Source: Yoonia maricola (GTDB lineage: Bacteria; Pseudomonadota; Alphaproteobacteria; Rhodobacterales; Rhodobacteraceae). Taken from it: a stretch of DNA of 64,000 nt. This document shows, in pieces, positions 9,825 to 19,070 of the stretch (position 1 is its first letter; each line of letters opens with the position of its first letter). Where the stretch lies: NCBI RefSeq assembly GCF_002797915.1, contig NZ_PGTY01000001.1, forward strand, positions 124,001 to 188,000. Reading direction: 5' to 3'. Below the pieces are notes generated by a model. It saw nothing but the letters and a program-made list of their open reading frames with translations. It had not been told where the DNA came from and did not search any database. The position numbers and the translations under genes are program-made.

Positions 9825-10999
9825 GATGCGGCAATGGCCTGTCCTGCCGCCCAGCCTGAGGACCAAGCCCACTGGAAGTTATAACCACCCAGCCAACCGG
9901 TCACATCCACACATTCGCCAATGAAATAAAGACCCGGAACTGTCTTTGACTGCATAGTTTTGGATGACAGCGCATCTGTGTCCACCCCGCCCAACGTTAC
10001 TTCGGCTGTGCGGTAGCCTTCTGAACCTGCAGGGGTCAGCGTCCAATCTGAGAGGTGATCACAAAGTGCCGCAAGCGTGGCATCGCTTTGGTCAGCAATG
10101 TTGCCGGTCAGAGCGATCTCTTGGCTAAGATGATCAACCAGACGCGCTGGTAAATGTTGCGATAGAACTGTTGTCAGTGCCTTGCGTCCGTCGGTTTGGC
10201 GCTGGCCTTGTAATGCGGGCATCAAATCGCCCCCTGCGATCAAGTTGATCTTGATCGTCTCGCCTTCGCGCCAATAGGATGAGGCCTGCAGGACTGCCGG
10301 ACCCGAAAGGCCGCGATGGGTAAACAGGATAGCCTCATCAAAGCTGGTATCACCCGCATGCACCCGCGCAGGTGTGGCGACGCCTGCTAGCGGTTTGAAT
10401 TTTTCATCCGAAAACATGAGGGGTACCAAACCGGGCCGCGGGGTTATGACGGGCAGTCCGAATTGGGTGGCAATCTGATAGCCCAGCCCTGTCGCCCCCA
10501 TTTTGGGGATGGACTTGCCGCCACAGGCAACGACCAGATTGCCCGCTGTGATTTGCCTTGTCTGCCCTTCGCGCTGTAAGGCAATGCTGAAACGGCTGCC
10601 ATTATGGCTGATCTCACCCACCTCGGTTTGCAGCCAAAGCTGGGCACCTGCCTTGTCCATCTCGGCCCGCAGCATCGCGATGATCTCTTTGGCGCTATGA
10701 TCACAAAAGAGCTGTCCGAGTGTCTTTTCATGCCAAGCAATGCCGTGTTGATCGACCAGATCGATGAAATCCCACTGCGTGTAGCGCCCCAGTGCGGATT
10801 TGCAGAAATGCTTGTTCTGGCTGATGAAATTCTGCGGACTGGCGTGCAGGTTCGTGAAATTGCAGCGTCCACCCCCTGATATCCTGATCTTTTCACCCGG
10901 TGCTTTGGCGTGGTCGATAATCAACACGCCGGGCCCTGCGTGGGCGGCGCACATCATACCTGCGGCACCTGCACCGATGATAAGGGTTTCAAATTCCAT
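9821..10999 (-). CDS. NAD(P)/FAD-dependent oxidoreductase, HI0933 family
   Basis: This 392-residue flavoprotein starts with the dinucleotide-binding loop GAGAAG (residues 9-14), contains ISGGGRCNFTN, and ends with the GGYNFQWAWSSGWAAGQ region that closes the FAD site in the HI0933/YhiN family. The reaction is not established for this family. The start is set at the ATG before EFETLIIG; a longer frame upstream adds 12 residues and would spoil the normal N-terminus. It is the only gene in the dcw region on the minus strand, lying between murD and ftsW. Confidence 0.88.
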   Translation of the reverse strand: MEFETLIIGAGAAGMMCAAHAGPGVLIIDHAKAPGEKIRISGGGRCNFTNLHASPQNFISQNKHFCKSALGRYTQWDFIDLVDQHGIAWHEKTLGQLFCDHSAKEIIAMLRAEMDKAGAQLWLQTEVGEISHNGSRFSIALQREGQTRQITAGNLVVACGGKSIPKMGATGLGYQIATQFGLPVITPRPGLVPLMFSDEKFKPLAGVATPARVHAGDTSFDEAILFTHRGLSGPAVLQASSYWREGETIKINLIAGGDLMPALQGQRQTDGRKALTTVLSQHLPARLVDHLSQEIALTGNIADQSDATLAALCDHLSDWTLTPAGSEGYRTAEVTLGGVDTDALSSKTMQSKTVPGLYFIGECVDVTGWLGGYNFQWAWSSGWAAGQAIAAS

Positions 11000-11185
11000 G
11001 GAGGCCCATATGGCGTAACCCGCAGGCGATATCAATTATTGCCAGCCTCTGGATGCCTCCGGCGGAAGTTTGATGGGACGAAGAAAGAGGCGCGCCGCGG
11101 TTTTTCAGTGGAATCGTGGTGAATTGGCGGTTAAGGTGACCATAGACCCGGCAAACGGGCGATGTAGGCAAATGAGCGGTGATCC

Positions 11186-12355
11186 ATGACGGAAATGGTC
11201 TATGGGACGGTCCCGGTGCAATCCGGCGACCCGGTTCTGCCCCGGTGGTGGCGGACAATTGATAAGTGGACGATGTCGTGCATCCTGTTGTTGTTCGGAA
11301 TTGGCTTGCTGTTGGGTTTGGCATCCTCGCCGCCTCTGGCTGCTAAAAACGGGCTGGAGCCGTTTTATTATGTGACCCGTCAGGCGATCTTTGGCGGGAT
11401 GGCCATGATGGTCATGTTTGTCGTATCCATGATGTCGCCGACACTGGTGCGCCGTTTGGCGGTTCTTGGGTTCTTGTGTGCTTTTGTGGCGCTGGCGTTA
11501 TTGCCTGTTTTGGGCACCGATTTCGGAAAAGGTGCGACACGCTGGTATTCGCTGGGCTTTGCATCAGTGCAGCCTTCTGAGTTCTTGAAACCTGGGTTCG
11601 TCGTCATGGCGGCTTGGCTTTTGGCCGCCTCGCAGCAATTGGGTGGGCCGCCCGGGAAGGTCTATTCCTTTGTGCTGACGATGATGATCGTGCTGATGCT
11701 TGCGATGCAGCCGGATTTCGGGCAGGCCGCACTTATTCTCTTTGCATGGGGTGTGATGTATTTTGTGGCCGGTGCGCCGATGATTTTGTTGATTATACTT
11801 GCCGGGTTGGTCGTCTTTGGTGGCACAATCGCCTATGCTAATTCAGAGCACTTTGCCCGCCGGATTGATGGGTTTCTGTCGCCCGATGTCGATCCCAATA
11901 CACAGTTGGGCTATGCGACGAACGCGATCCGTGAAGGCGGGTTCTTTGGCGTTGGTGTCGGTGAGGGGCAGGTGAAATGGTCGCTGCCCGATGCCCATAC
12001 CGACTTCATTATCGCGGTTGCGGCTGAGGAGTATGGTTTGATTTGTGTGCTTGTGATTATTGCGCTTTATGCCGTGATTGTTGTGCGCTCGTTACTGCGT
12101 CTTATGAAGGAACGCGATGTGTTTATTCGCCTTGCAGGCACCGGTTTGGTTTGCATCTTTGGTGTACAGGCCATGATTAATATGGGGGTGGCAGTGCGGT
12201 TGCTGCCTGCCAAGGGGATGACGTTGCCGTTCGTGTCCTATGGTGGGTCGTCGCTGATTGCCGGCGGTATTGCTGTTGGCATGTTGTTGGCATTTACCCG
12301 CAGCAGACCGCAGGGTGCGATGGAGGATATCTTGTTGCGCCGGGCGAACCGATGA
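11186..12355 (+). CDS. ftsW: Septal peptidoglycan glycosyltransferase FtsW
   Basis: FtsW is the SEDS-family enzyme that polymerises lipid II at the septum with FtsI. The 389-residue product is polytopic with about ten membrane segments and includes the extracytoplasmic GATRWYSLG...QPSEFLKP region (roughly residues 114-135) that is conserved in FtsW/RodA. A 186-bp space separates its start from that of the divergent flavoprotein gene, so a promoter for the ftsW-murG-murC block probably lies there. Its TGA overlaps the murG ATG. Confidence 0.96.
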   Translation: MTEMVYGTVPVQSGDPVLPRWWRTIDKWTMSCILLLFGIGLLLGLASSPPLAAKNGLEPFYYVTRQAIFGGMAMMVMFVVSMMSPTLVRRLAVLGFLCAFVALALLPVLGTDFGKGATRWYSLGFASVQPSEFLKPGFVVMAAWLLAASQQLGGPPGKVYSFVLTMMIVLMLAMQPDFGQAALILFAWGVMYFVAGAPMILLIILAGLVVFGGTIAYANSEHFARRIDGFLSPDVDPNTQLGYATNAIREGGFFGVGVGEGQVKWSLPDAHTDFIIAVAAEEYGLICVLVIIALYAVIVVRSLLRLMKERDVFIRLAGTGLVCIFGVQAMINMGVAVRLLPAKGMTLPFVSYGGSSLIAGGIAVGMLLAFTRSRPQGAMEDILLRRANR

Positions 12356-13449
12356 GTGCGCCACTCTTGATTATTGCCGCAGGCGGTACGGGCGGGCATA
12401 TGTTTCCTGCGCAGGCCTTGGCTGAGGCTATGCTGGCGAAAGGTTGGCGCGTCAAACTGTCCACCGATACGCGTGGCGCACGTTACGCGGGCGGTTTTCC
12501 GGACGCGGTTGAGGTCAATGTGGTTGGCAGTGCGACCTTTGCCCGTGGTGGCATTGCGCAGAAACTGATGGTCCCGTTCCGTATTTTGGGCGGCATTGGC
12601 GCCGCGAAGTGGCGCATGTTTCGTGATCGACCGACGGTCGTTGTGGGCTTTGGTGGTTATCCCGCCATTCCTGCCATGTCCGCTGCATGGGCCTTGCGTA
12701 TTCCGCGGATGATCCATGAACAAAACGGTGTTTTGGGGCGGGTCAATCAGCTTTTTGCCAAGCGTGTTGATCAGATTGCTTGTGGAACGTGGCCTACTGA
12801 GCTGCCAGGCAAGATTGAAGGTGTTCATACCGGAAATCCGGTGCGCGCAGCGATCCTTGAGCACGCGGGCGCGCCTTATATTCCCCCCGGCGATTACCCG
12901 ATGTCGATCCTTGTCATGGGGGGCTCGCAGGGTGCGCGGGTGATGTCTGATGTGGTGCCGCCGGCGATTTCGGCCTTGCCGCAAGAAATCCGGCGCAACA
13001 TTCGCGTGAGCCATCAGGCGCGGCCTGAGGACCTCGAGCGTGTCAAGGAATACTACGCAAACGAAGTCATCACGGCGGACGTGCAGACCTTCTTTGATGA
13101 CGTGCCGCGCCGGATGGTGGATGCGCAATTGGTCATTTCGCGATCGGGTGCGTCGACTGTGGCAGATGTCAGCGTCATTGGCCGCCCTGCAATTTGGGTG
13201 CCCTTGGCAAGTGCTATCCGGGATGAGCAGACGGCGAATGCCCGCCAGTTGGTTGAGGCGGGGGGCGCGCATTTGATGACTGAGCCGGAATTTGAAGTCG
13301 CACCCCTGACGGATAAGCTGGCTGAACTGCTGTCGGACGGGCAGGGCATGTTGAAAATGGCGCAGGCGGCGACGGCCTGTGGTGTACCGGACGCGACGGA
13401 GCGACTGGTGCAATTGGTTGATAATCTGGCAGAGGCGGGCAAAAGATGA
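12352..13449 (+). CDS. murG: Lipid II synthase MurG (GlcNAc transferase)
   Basis: MurG transfers GlcNAc from UDP-GlcNAc to lipid I on the cytoplasmic face of the membrane. The 365-residue GT-B protein has the N-terminal glycine-rich loop GGTGGH (11-16) and the second loop GGSQGAR in the middle, with HEQNG in between, as in all MurG proteins. The ATG overlaps the ftsW stop (ATGA). Its own stop overlaps an in-frame upstream ATG of murC. Confidence 0.97.
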   Translation: MSAPLLIIAAGGTGGHMFPAQALAEAMLAKGWRVKLSTDTRGARYAGGFPDAVEVNVVGSATFARGGIAQKLMVPFRILGGIGAAKWRMFRDRPTVVVGFGGYPAIPAMSAAWALRIPRMIHEQNGVLGRVNQLFAKRVDQIACGTWPTELPGKIEGVHTGNPVRAAILEHAGAPYIPPGDYPMSILVMGGSQGARVMSDVVPPAISALPQEIRRNIRVSHQARPEDLERVKEYYANEVITADVQTFFDDVPRRMVDAQLVISRSGASTVADVSVIGRPAIWVPLASAIRDEQTANARQLVEAGGAHLMTEPEFEVAPLTDKLAELLSDGQGMLKMAQAATACGVPDATERLVQLVDNLAEAGKR

Positions 13450-13466
13450 TGGATGGGGACCCTAGA

Positions 13467-14864
13467 ATGAATGCAGCAACGAAACTGCCCCTTGATGTGG
13501 GCCCGATCCATTTTGTGGGTATTGGCGGCATTGGGATGTCCGGCATCGCCGAAGTCCTGCTGAACCACGGCTACACTGTGCAGGGGTCTGATCTGAAAGC
13601 CTCTAAAATCACCGACCGCCTGAAATCCTTGGGCGCGATCATCTATGAAGGGCAGCGGGCAGAGAACCTTGAAGGCGCGGAGGTCATCGTGATTTCCTCT
13701 GCCATTAAGCCGGGCAATCCAGAGCTTGATGAAGCCCGCGCAAAGGGCCTGCCTGTTGTGCGCCGGGCCGAGATGTTGGCTGAACTGATGCGCCTGAAGT
13801 CGAATGTTGCCGTTGCGGGCACGCACGGCAAGACGACGACGACAACGATGGTCGCGGCCTTGCTGGATGAAGGTGGCATTGATCCGACCGTCATCAACGG
13901 TGGCATTATTCACGCCTATGGCTCCAACGCGCGGATGGGGCAGGGCGAGTGGATGGTCGTTGAGGCGGACGAGAGTGATGGGACTTTTAACCGCCTGCCT
14001 GCGACTATTGCGATTGTCACGAATATCGACCCCGAACATATGGAGCATTGGGGTACGGAAGAGGCGTTGCATCAGGGCTTCTATGATTTTGTGTCCAACA
14101 TCCCATTCTACGGTTTGGCTGTTTGCTGCACTGATGATCCTGATGTGCAGTCGCTTGTGGGAAAGATCACGGACCGCCGGGTTGTGACCTATGGTTTCAA
14201 TGCACAGGCAGACATTCGTGCTGTGAACCTGACTTATCAGGCTGGGGTCGCCCATTTCGATATCGCATTGCAGGCCGAGGATGCCATGATCGAAGGCTGC
14301 GCGTTGCCGATGCCGGGGGATCACAACGTCTCTAACGCCTTGTCGGCTGTGGCTGTGGCGCGCCATTTAGGCATGAAGAAGGATGAAATCCGGACTGCAC
14401 TTGCGGGCTTTAAGGGCGTTAACCGCCGCTTTACCAAAGTGGGCGAAGTGGGTGGTGTGGCGATTATCGATGATTACGGCCACCACCCGGTTGAGATTGC
14501 AGCCGTGCTGAAAGCCGCCCGGCAAGCGACCGAAGGCCGTGTTATTGCGGTGCATCAACCGCACCGGTTTACCCGGTTATCGCATCACTTTGATGAATTC
14601 TGCGCTTGTTTCAATGACGCCGACGTCGTCGGCATTTCGGAGGTCTTCTCTGCCGGAGAAGACCCGATAGAAGGCGCGAGCCACCGGGATTTAGTGGCTG
14701 GTCTGATCCGTCATGGACATCGTCATGCACGCACGGTGGAATCCGAAGATGATCTGGAACGTCTTGTCCGTGAGCAAGCGAAACCGGGTGATATGGTCGT
14801 TTGCCTTGGGGCCGGTACGATCAGTGCATGGGCCAATGGGTTGCCGACTCGTTTGAAGGCGTGA
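13467..14864 (+). CDS. murC: UDP-N-acetylmuramate-L-alanine ligase MurC
   Basis: MurC adds the first amino acid, L-alanine, to UDP-MurNAc. The protein has the N-terminal GIGGIGMSG loop (18-26), the ATP loop GTHGKTT (118-124) and the conserved [10 protein letters not shown] segment. I chose the ATG at 13467 (465 residues) because GGGGA lies 7 bases upstream and the resulting N-terminus matches the family. An in-frame ATG at 13446, overlapping the murG stop, would add seven residues. The murC TGA overlaps a GTG that starts the next gene. Confidence 0.95.
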   Translation: MNAATKLPLDVGPIHFVGIGGIGMSGIAEVLLNHGYTVQGSDLKASKITDRLKSLGAIIYEGQRAENLEGAEVIVISSAIKPGNPELDEARAKGLPVVRRAEMLAELMRLKSNVAVAGTHGKTTTTTMVAALLDEGGIDPTVINGGIIHAYGSNARMGQGEWMVVEADESDGTFNRLPATIAIVTNIDPEHMEHWGTEEALHQGFYDFVSNIPFYGLAVCCTDDPDVQSLVGKITDRRVVTYGFNAQADIRAVNLTYQAGVAHFDIALQAEDAMIEGCALPMPGDHNVSNALSAVAVARHLGMKKDEIRTALAGFKGVNRRFTKVGEVGGVAIIDDYGHHPVEIAAVLKAARQATEGRVIAVHQPHRFTRLSHHFDEFCACFNDADVVGISEVFSAGEDPIEGASHRDLVAGLIRHGHRHARTVESEDDLERLVREQAKPGDMVVCLGAGTISAWANGLPTRLKA

Positions 14865-15112
14865 TTGATCCGTTTATTTTAATTGGGCTTTGGGTCGTCT
14901 TGGCATTTGTCATGGCGGCCTTTCCATCCAGTGACAAACATTGGCGGCTGGCCTATGTGCTGATTGCGGTTGGTGTGCCGCTTTTGATCTGGATCACTTG
15001 GCGCGATGGCCTGTTGATGGGTGCATTGGCGCTGATTGTCGGTGGTCTGGTGCTACGCTGGCCGGTTTACCACCTCTGGCAACACGTCAAGCGACGCTTT
15101 AGCGGCAAGTAA
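14861..15112 (+). CDS. Small membrane protein, DUF2484 family
   Basis: The 83-residue product is very hydrophobic, with about three membrane segments and a basic C-terminal tail ([13 protein letters not shown]). Its size, composition and place directly behind murC match the DUF2484 family of Rhodobacterales, whose function is unknown. The frame is open further upstream inside murC, but the GTG at 14861 overlaps the murC TGA (GTGA) and gives the expected length. Co-transcription in a wall operon hints at a role in envelope growth; that is inference. Confidence 0.75.
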   Translation: MIDPFILIGLWVVLAFVMAAFPSSDKHWRLAYVLIAVGVPLLIWITWRDGLLMGALALIVGGLVLRWPVYHLWQHVKRRFSGK

Positions 15113-15113
15113 G

Positions 15114-15401
15114 ATGACCCAACTGCTAGTACTGGGCGTGATGTTGATTGGGGCCGCTGCGCCTTTTGCTTTACTGACCAAGTTAATGCGCGCGGGGCAC
15201 TCGGGGATTGCGCTGACCATCGTTGCGGTCATCGGCGCGGTCTTTGTCATCTTGATTTATGCCAGTGGGCGTCCCTTTGGGATTGATCCTGTTTTCGCGA
15301 TGACAGTCGCGATGCTGGCCTGTGTACCCGCACTTTTGGGTAGCACAGCAGGGGCATTCTTAGGCTGGTTGCTGCGTCGGCAGGATGACCGGCGGATTTA
15401 A
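15114..15401 (+). CDS. Small membrane protein 1 of a three-copy family
   Basis: The 95-residue protein has three hydrophobic segments and a basic end (RRQDDRRI). It starts one base after the DUF2484 stop. Its C-terminal third (AMTVAMLACVPALLGS, then FLGWLL) follows the same pattern as the C-terminal ends of the two next small proteins: a hydrophobic helix, a conserved proline, glycines, and a final G-W. I do not recognise a named family, and the relationship to its neighbours is judged by eye. Confidence 0.7.
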   Translation: MTQLLVLGVMLIGAAAPFALLTKLMRAGHSGIALTIVAVIGAVFVILIYASGRPFGIDPVFAMTVAMLACVPALLGSTAGAFLGWLLRRQDDRRI

Positions 15402-15425
15402 TTCAGCATCTTCAAAAGAAAATAC

Positions 15426-15469
15426 TTGAACGACGTTCAATTTTGCGTCATATAAATGAACAAAGTTCA
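15426..15469 (+). promoter_or_regulatory. Two TGAAC-N3-GTTCA dyads over a promoter-like sequence
   Basis: Two inverted repeats stand about 30 bp apart centre to centre: TTGAAC-GAC-GTTCAA at 15426-15440 and TGAAC-AAA-GTTCA at 15457-15469. TTGAAC (15426) and TATAAA (15451-15456) could serve as -35 and -10 elements with a rather long 19-base spacer, so a bound dimer at either dyad would meet RNA polymerase. Spacing of about three helical turns puts both dyads on the same DNA face. Downstream come a GGAG (15475-15478) and the ATG at 15486. The regulator is unknown; TetR-type repressors commonly use short-armed dyads like these. Confidence 0.6.
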
Positions 15470-15485
15470 CAAATGGAGAATACGC

Positions 15486-15777
15486 ATGGACTCTGGAGAA
15501 TATACTTTGTTCGCTATCCCCGTAATTGCCCTTTTTGGCGTCGTTGTTTCTAATGTTTTGGATTGGTAAAAATAGGAACCATGTGGGGCTTATCAGCCTT
15601 GGCACTGTTTGGTCCGCATTTACCGGGGCCATGTTCATTGGGCTTGTAACCTCAAACGGTTGGGATGAATTAGGCTATGCGGCGGCTTTAATTGGGATTA
15701 GCGCTCCTGCGGGTGTTGCTGGACTGATTGGAGGTATGGTCGGTTGGGGTAAAAGCGAAAAACCAACGCCGGCCTAG
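15486..15777 (+). pseudogene. Small membrane protein 2, frameshifted after about 24 codons
   Basis: Reading starts at ATG 15486 with a good ribosome binding site and gives an N-terminal hydrophobic segment, but ends at TAA 15567 after 27 codons. A second frame, open through 15777, continues with KNRNHVGLISLG, a middle helix and the C-terminal part ELGYAAALIG...VGWGKSEK. Joined, the two match the layout of the 107-residue neighbour downstream. Removing one T from the TTTT run at 15556-15559 restores a single frame of about 96 codons. It may be a real frameshift mutation, a sequencing error, or two coupled short genes (an ATG at 15553 overlaps the first frame). Confidence 0.6.
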
Positions 15778-15937
15778 TCTTTCTGCGATGCCTGGCGCGG
15801 CGGCAAATTTACCAGCGTGCGACGCCGCTTAAAGGACGATCATCGAGGCTGATAAAACCCTCAATAAAGATAGTCGTCGACCTGAGTTCAGCTTTTGCAG
15901 TAAGCATAAATCATGCTCAATACGGAGACCAAACATA

Positions 15938-16261
15938 ATGGCCGAAGTTCTTTTTATCGTTGTCCCTTTCGGGCTTGTGGGCGCCGTTTTCTTTGCGATG
16001 TGCTTTGCGTTTGGTAAACGGCGTATGAGTGGTTGGCTGACTGGCGTTGCAGTTTTGTTAGTGATCTTTGCAGTCTTGATGATTGTCGGAATTCAGTACG
16101 AACAAAGTCTTCCCAATAATGGTAGAATGCAGCAAGAAAGGGCTCTGGATGGCCTTGGATATGTCTTGGCCTTGATTGGCTTTGGTGTGCCGGCAATCGT
16201 GGGTGGCTTGCTGGGTGGGGGCCTTGGCTGGTTTCAGTATGAAGAAGCAAAGAATGCTTGA
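15938..16261 (+). CDS. Small membrane protein 3 of the three-copy family
   Basis: The 107-residue product has an N-terminal membrane helix, a short basic loop (GKRRMSGW), a second helix, a hydrophilic stretch (about residues 53-68) and a glycine-rich third helix ending [15 protein letters not shown]. The C-terminal half aligns by eye with the frameshifted copy just upstream (LGYVLALIG against LGYAAALIG, then [10 protein letters not shown] against PAGVAGLIGG). A GGAGA ribosome binding site lies 9 bases before the ATG. Its stop overlaps the start of murB. The function is unknown. Confidence 0.72.
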   Translation: MAEVLFIVVPFGLVGAVFFAMCFAFGKRRMSGWLTGVAVLLVIFAVLMIVGIQYEQSLPNNGRMQQERALDGLGYVLALIGFGVPAIVGGLLGGGLGWFQYEEAKNA

Positions 16262-17189
16262 TTTACCTATCGTGCGCGGCACGTTGACCGCGCATCGGCC
16301 TCTTGCAGATCTCACTTGGATGCGCGTTGGGGGTCCGGCAGAGGTGCTGTTTCAACCTGCCGATGTGCAGGACCTGTCTGCGTTTCTTGCGGCGCTTGAT
16401 CCTGCGGTGCCCGTGTTCCCAATTGGGGTAGGCAGCAACCTGATTGTCCGTGATGGCGGGATCAGCGGTGTTGTGATCCGCATGGGGCGTGGGTTTAACA
16501 GCATCGACATCGGCGACAACACAGTGACGGCAGGGGCGGCGGCCTTGGATGCGCATGTGGCCCGCAAAGCTGCGGATGCGGGGTTCGACCTGACCTTTCT
16601 GCGCACCATTCCGGGCACTATCGGCGGGGCCGTGCGCATGAATGCGGGATGCTATGGCACCTATATTGCGGATGTCTTGCAATCCGTCACTGTCGTTTTG
16701 CGCGATGGCACGATCACTGAAATGCCCGTTGATGCGCTGCAACTCGCCTATCGCCAAAGCTTCTTGCCGGATGAGGCCATCATCATTTCGGCGACGCTTT
16801 CTGCACCCAAAGAAAACCCCGATATTCTGCATCAGCGCATGGCTGACCAACTGGCCAAGCGTGACGAAACCCAGCCGACCAAGGACCGGACGGCTGGCTC
16901 AACCTTCCGGAATCCGGCGGGTTTTTCTTCGACCGGGCAGGTGGATGATGTGCATGATCTGAAGGCCTGGAGGGTGATTGATAACGCTGGGATGCGTGGT
17001 GCGCGGATTGGCGGTGCAGTCATGAATACCATGCATTCCAATTTTCTGACCAACGCAGGCGATGCGACCGCCGCCGACCTTGAGGATTTAGGAGAGTTGG
17101 TGCGGAAAAAGGTTTACGATTCCCAAGGGATTGAGCTACAATGGGAAATCAAGCGGGTCGGTCACCGGAAAGGTGAAAAACCCGCCTAA
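16254..17189 (+). CDS. murB: UDP-N-acetylenolpyruvylglucosamine reductase MurB
   Basis: MurB is the FAD enzyme that reduces UDP-GlcNAc-enolpyruvate to UDP-MurNAc with NADPH. The 311-residue form starting at ATG 16254 begins [10 protein letters not shown] and matches the family; an ATG at 16239 would add five residues. Visible motifs are [19 protein letters not shown] (FAD binding), NAGCYG and GSTFRNP (about residues 214-220), whose serine is the proton donor in MurB. The start overlaps the stop of the small membrane protein gene upstream. Confidence 0.95.
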   Translation: MLDLPIVRGTLTAHRPLADLTWMRVGGPAEVLFQPADVQDLSAFLAALDPAVPVFPIGVGSNLIVRDGGISGVVIRMGRGFNSIDIGDNTVTAGAAALDAHVARKAADAGFDLTFLRTIPGTIGGAVRMNAGCYGTYIADVLQSVTVVLRDGTITEMPVDALQLAYRQSFLPDEAIIISATLSAPKENPDILHQRMADQLAKRDETQPTKDRTAGSTFRNPAGFSSTGQVDDVHDLKAWRVIDNAGMRGARIGGAVMNTMHSNFLTNAGDATAADLEDLGELVRKKVYDSQGIELQWEIKRVGHRKGEKPA

Positions 17190-17271
17190 AACGGTCAAAA
17201 GGCCACTGATCCAAGGCAAGGGTCAAAACGAATGACGGGTCGCTAAAGGCCCGCGAATAAGGCGGTAGGGT

Positions 17272-18186
17272 ATGTCGAGCAGGGCAAACCCGAAAGTTGT
17301 TGTCCTCATGGGCGGTCCATCTGCGGAACGTGACGTTTCGCTGAGTACGGGTCGCGAGTGTGCGGCGGCTTTACGGGATGCAGAGTGTAACGTGATCGAG
17401 GTCGATGCAGGCCCCGACGTTGCTGCGCGACTGATCGAAATTGCACCTGATGTTGTATTCAACGCGCTTCATGGTCGCTGGGGTGAGGATGGCGCCATTC
17501 AAGGTCTGCTGGAATGGCTGAAAATTCCCTATACGCATTCCGGCATTTTGGCTTCGGCCCTGACCCTTGATAAGCAGCGCACCAAGGATGTTTATCGCAA
17601 GGTGGGGTTGCCCGTCGTTGATAGTATTCTGGCCCCTGCTGATGCTGTGAGCGCGGCCCATGTGATGCCGCCGCCCTATGTGGTGAAACCTTATAATGAA
17701 GGCTCTAGCGTTGGCATCTACATCGTTAACGCTGATGCCAATGGCCCGCCGCAACTGTCCGATGACATGCCCGACGAGGTGATGGTCGAAGCCTTTGCGC
17801 CGGGCCGTGAGTTAACGACGACGGTGATGGGTGATCGCGCGCTGACCGTGACGGATATCATCACGGATGGCTGGTACGACTATCACGCAAAATATGCACC
17901 AGGTGGGTCGCGCCATGAGCTGCCTGCCGATGTACCGGCCGACATTTTCGCCGCTTGTATGGAATACGCCTTGCGCGCGCATCAGGCGCTTGGGTGCCGT
18001 GGTGTCAGCCGCACTGATTTTCGCTGGGATGAGACGCGGGGGCTGGATGGTTTGATCCTGCTTGAAACCAACACCCAGCCCGGCATGACGCCAACATCGC
18101 TGACGCCCGAACAGGCTGCACATGTCGGTATTTCTTTCCCGCAGCTATGCCGTTGGATGGTGGAGGACGCATCATGCGATCGTTGA
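17272..18186 (+). CDS. ddl: D-alanine-D-alanine ligase
   Basis: Ddl makes the D-Ala-D-Ala dipeptide used by MurF. The 304-residue ATP-grasp protein has MGGPSAERDVSLSTG at the N-terminus, the EGSSVGI loop, and a C-terminal LLETNTQPGMTPTSL segment for magnesium and substrate binding. The length matches the DdlB type found in dcw clusters. An 82-bp space separates it from murB. The last 13 bases overlap ftsQ. Confidence 0.96.
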   Translation: MSSRANPKVVVLMGGPSAERDVSLSTGRECAAALRDAECNVIEVDAGPDVAARLIEIAPDVVFNALHGRWGEDGAIQGLLEWLKIPYTHSGILASALTLDKQRTKDVYRKVGLPVVDSILAPADAVSAAHVMPPPYVVKPYNEGSSVGIYIVNADANGPPQLSDDMPDEVMVEAFAPGRELTTTVMGDRALTVTDIITDGWYDYHAKYAPGGSRHELPADVPADIFAACMEYALRAHQALGCRGVSRTDFRWDETRGLDGLILLETNTQPGMTPTSLTPEQAAHVGISFPQLCRWMVEDASCDR

Positions 18187-19070
18187 TCCGCCGCACCGTA
18201 TCTGACGCAGCACCGCGTGATCCGGCGCCATCGCGGATGGGCTATCGCTATCAGCGGTTGATGCTGACACCTGGGTTTCGCGGCACCGTACGGATCGGCG
18301 TGCCCATCTTGTTGATCGTGGCGATTTTCGGTTCGTGGTACTCCAAGCCGGAAAACCGCGCAGCGCTTGCAATGACCATCGCGGACGCCAAGCAGGACTT
18401 TCAGCACCGTCCGCAGTTCATGATCCGCACAATGAATGTCACTGGTGCTGACCTGTCGGCCATGACGGACGTGGCCTCTTTGTTGCCAACCGAATTCCCG
18501 GTGTCTTCTTTCGACCTTGATCTTGAGAAAATACGCGCTGAGATCGAAGCGCTTGATCCTATTAAATCTGCCAGTGTGCGTGTCGGGCAAGCGGGCGCTT
18601 TGGAGGTTCGGTTGAACCCGCGCGTGCCCGTGGCCCTTTGGCGCGATGGCGCGACGTTGCGTTTGATTGATGCGGGTGGCGTGCAGTCGGGCCAGATCAT
18701 CGCGCGCGCAGATCGGCTTGATCTGCCTTTGATCGCGGGCGATGGCGCAGAAGATAACATTGAAGAAGCACTCAGCCTTTTTGCGGCAGCTGGCCCCTTG
18801 ATCGACCGCGTGCGCGGTCTGGTGCGGATGGGTGAGCGGCGCTGGGATATGGTGCTTGATCGTGACCAACGCATTCTGCTGCCTGGTGACAACCCGGTTG
18901 CCGCTTTGGACCGGGTCATCGCGTTGAACGGCGCGCAGGACATGCTGAACCGTGATGTCGCTGCTGTTGATATGCGCAACACCGACAGACCAACACTGCG
19001 AATGAACGAAGAGGCGGCAGATGCGCTGCGCCGGGTAAATACAACAATTGATGATGGGGCGGACAACTAG
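18174..19070 (+). CDS. ftsQ: Cell division protein FtsQ
   Basis: FtsQ is a bitopic divisome protein that links FtsB/FtsL to the early ring. The 298-residue product has a basic cytoplasmic tail, one membrane helix at about residues 38-54 (VRIGVPILLIVAIFGSW), a POTRA domain starting near FMIRTMNVTGA, and the beta domain with ALWRDGATLRLIDAGG. I place the start at ATG 18174 behind GGAGG (18162-18166), inside the 3' end of ddl. The stop is directly followed by the ftsA ATG. Confidence 0.93.
   Translation: MRSLIRRTVSDAAPRDPAPSRMGYRYQRLMLTPGFRGTVRIGVPILLIVAIFGSWYSKPENRAALAMTIADAKQDFQHRPQFMIRTMNVTGADLSAMTDVASLLPTEFPVSSFDLDLEKIRAEIEALDPIKSASVRVGQAGALEVRLNPRVPVALWRDGATLRLIDAGGVQSGQIIARADRLDLPLIAGDGAEDNIEEALSLFAAAGPLIDRVRGLVRMGERRWDMVLDRDQRILLPGDNPVAALDRVIALNGAQDMLNRDVAAVDMRNTDRPTLRMNEEAADALRRVNTTIDDGADN

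Noticed and set aside
12238-13413. Minus-strand frame of 391 codons opposite murG
   Set aside because: It is a shadow of the fully conserved murG; composition is His/Arg-rich with no domain.
15426-15469. LexA (SOS) box interpretation of the TGAAC-N3-GTTCA dyads
   Set aside because: The alphaproteobacterial LexA site is the direct repeat GTTC-N7-GTTC. Here the arms are inverted with a 3-base centre, and no SOS gene follows.
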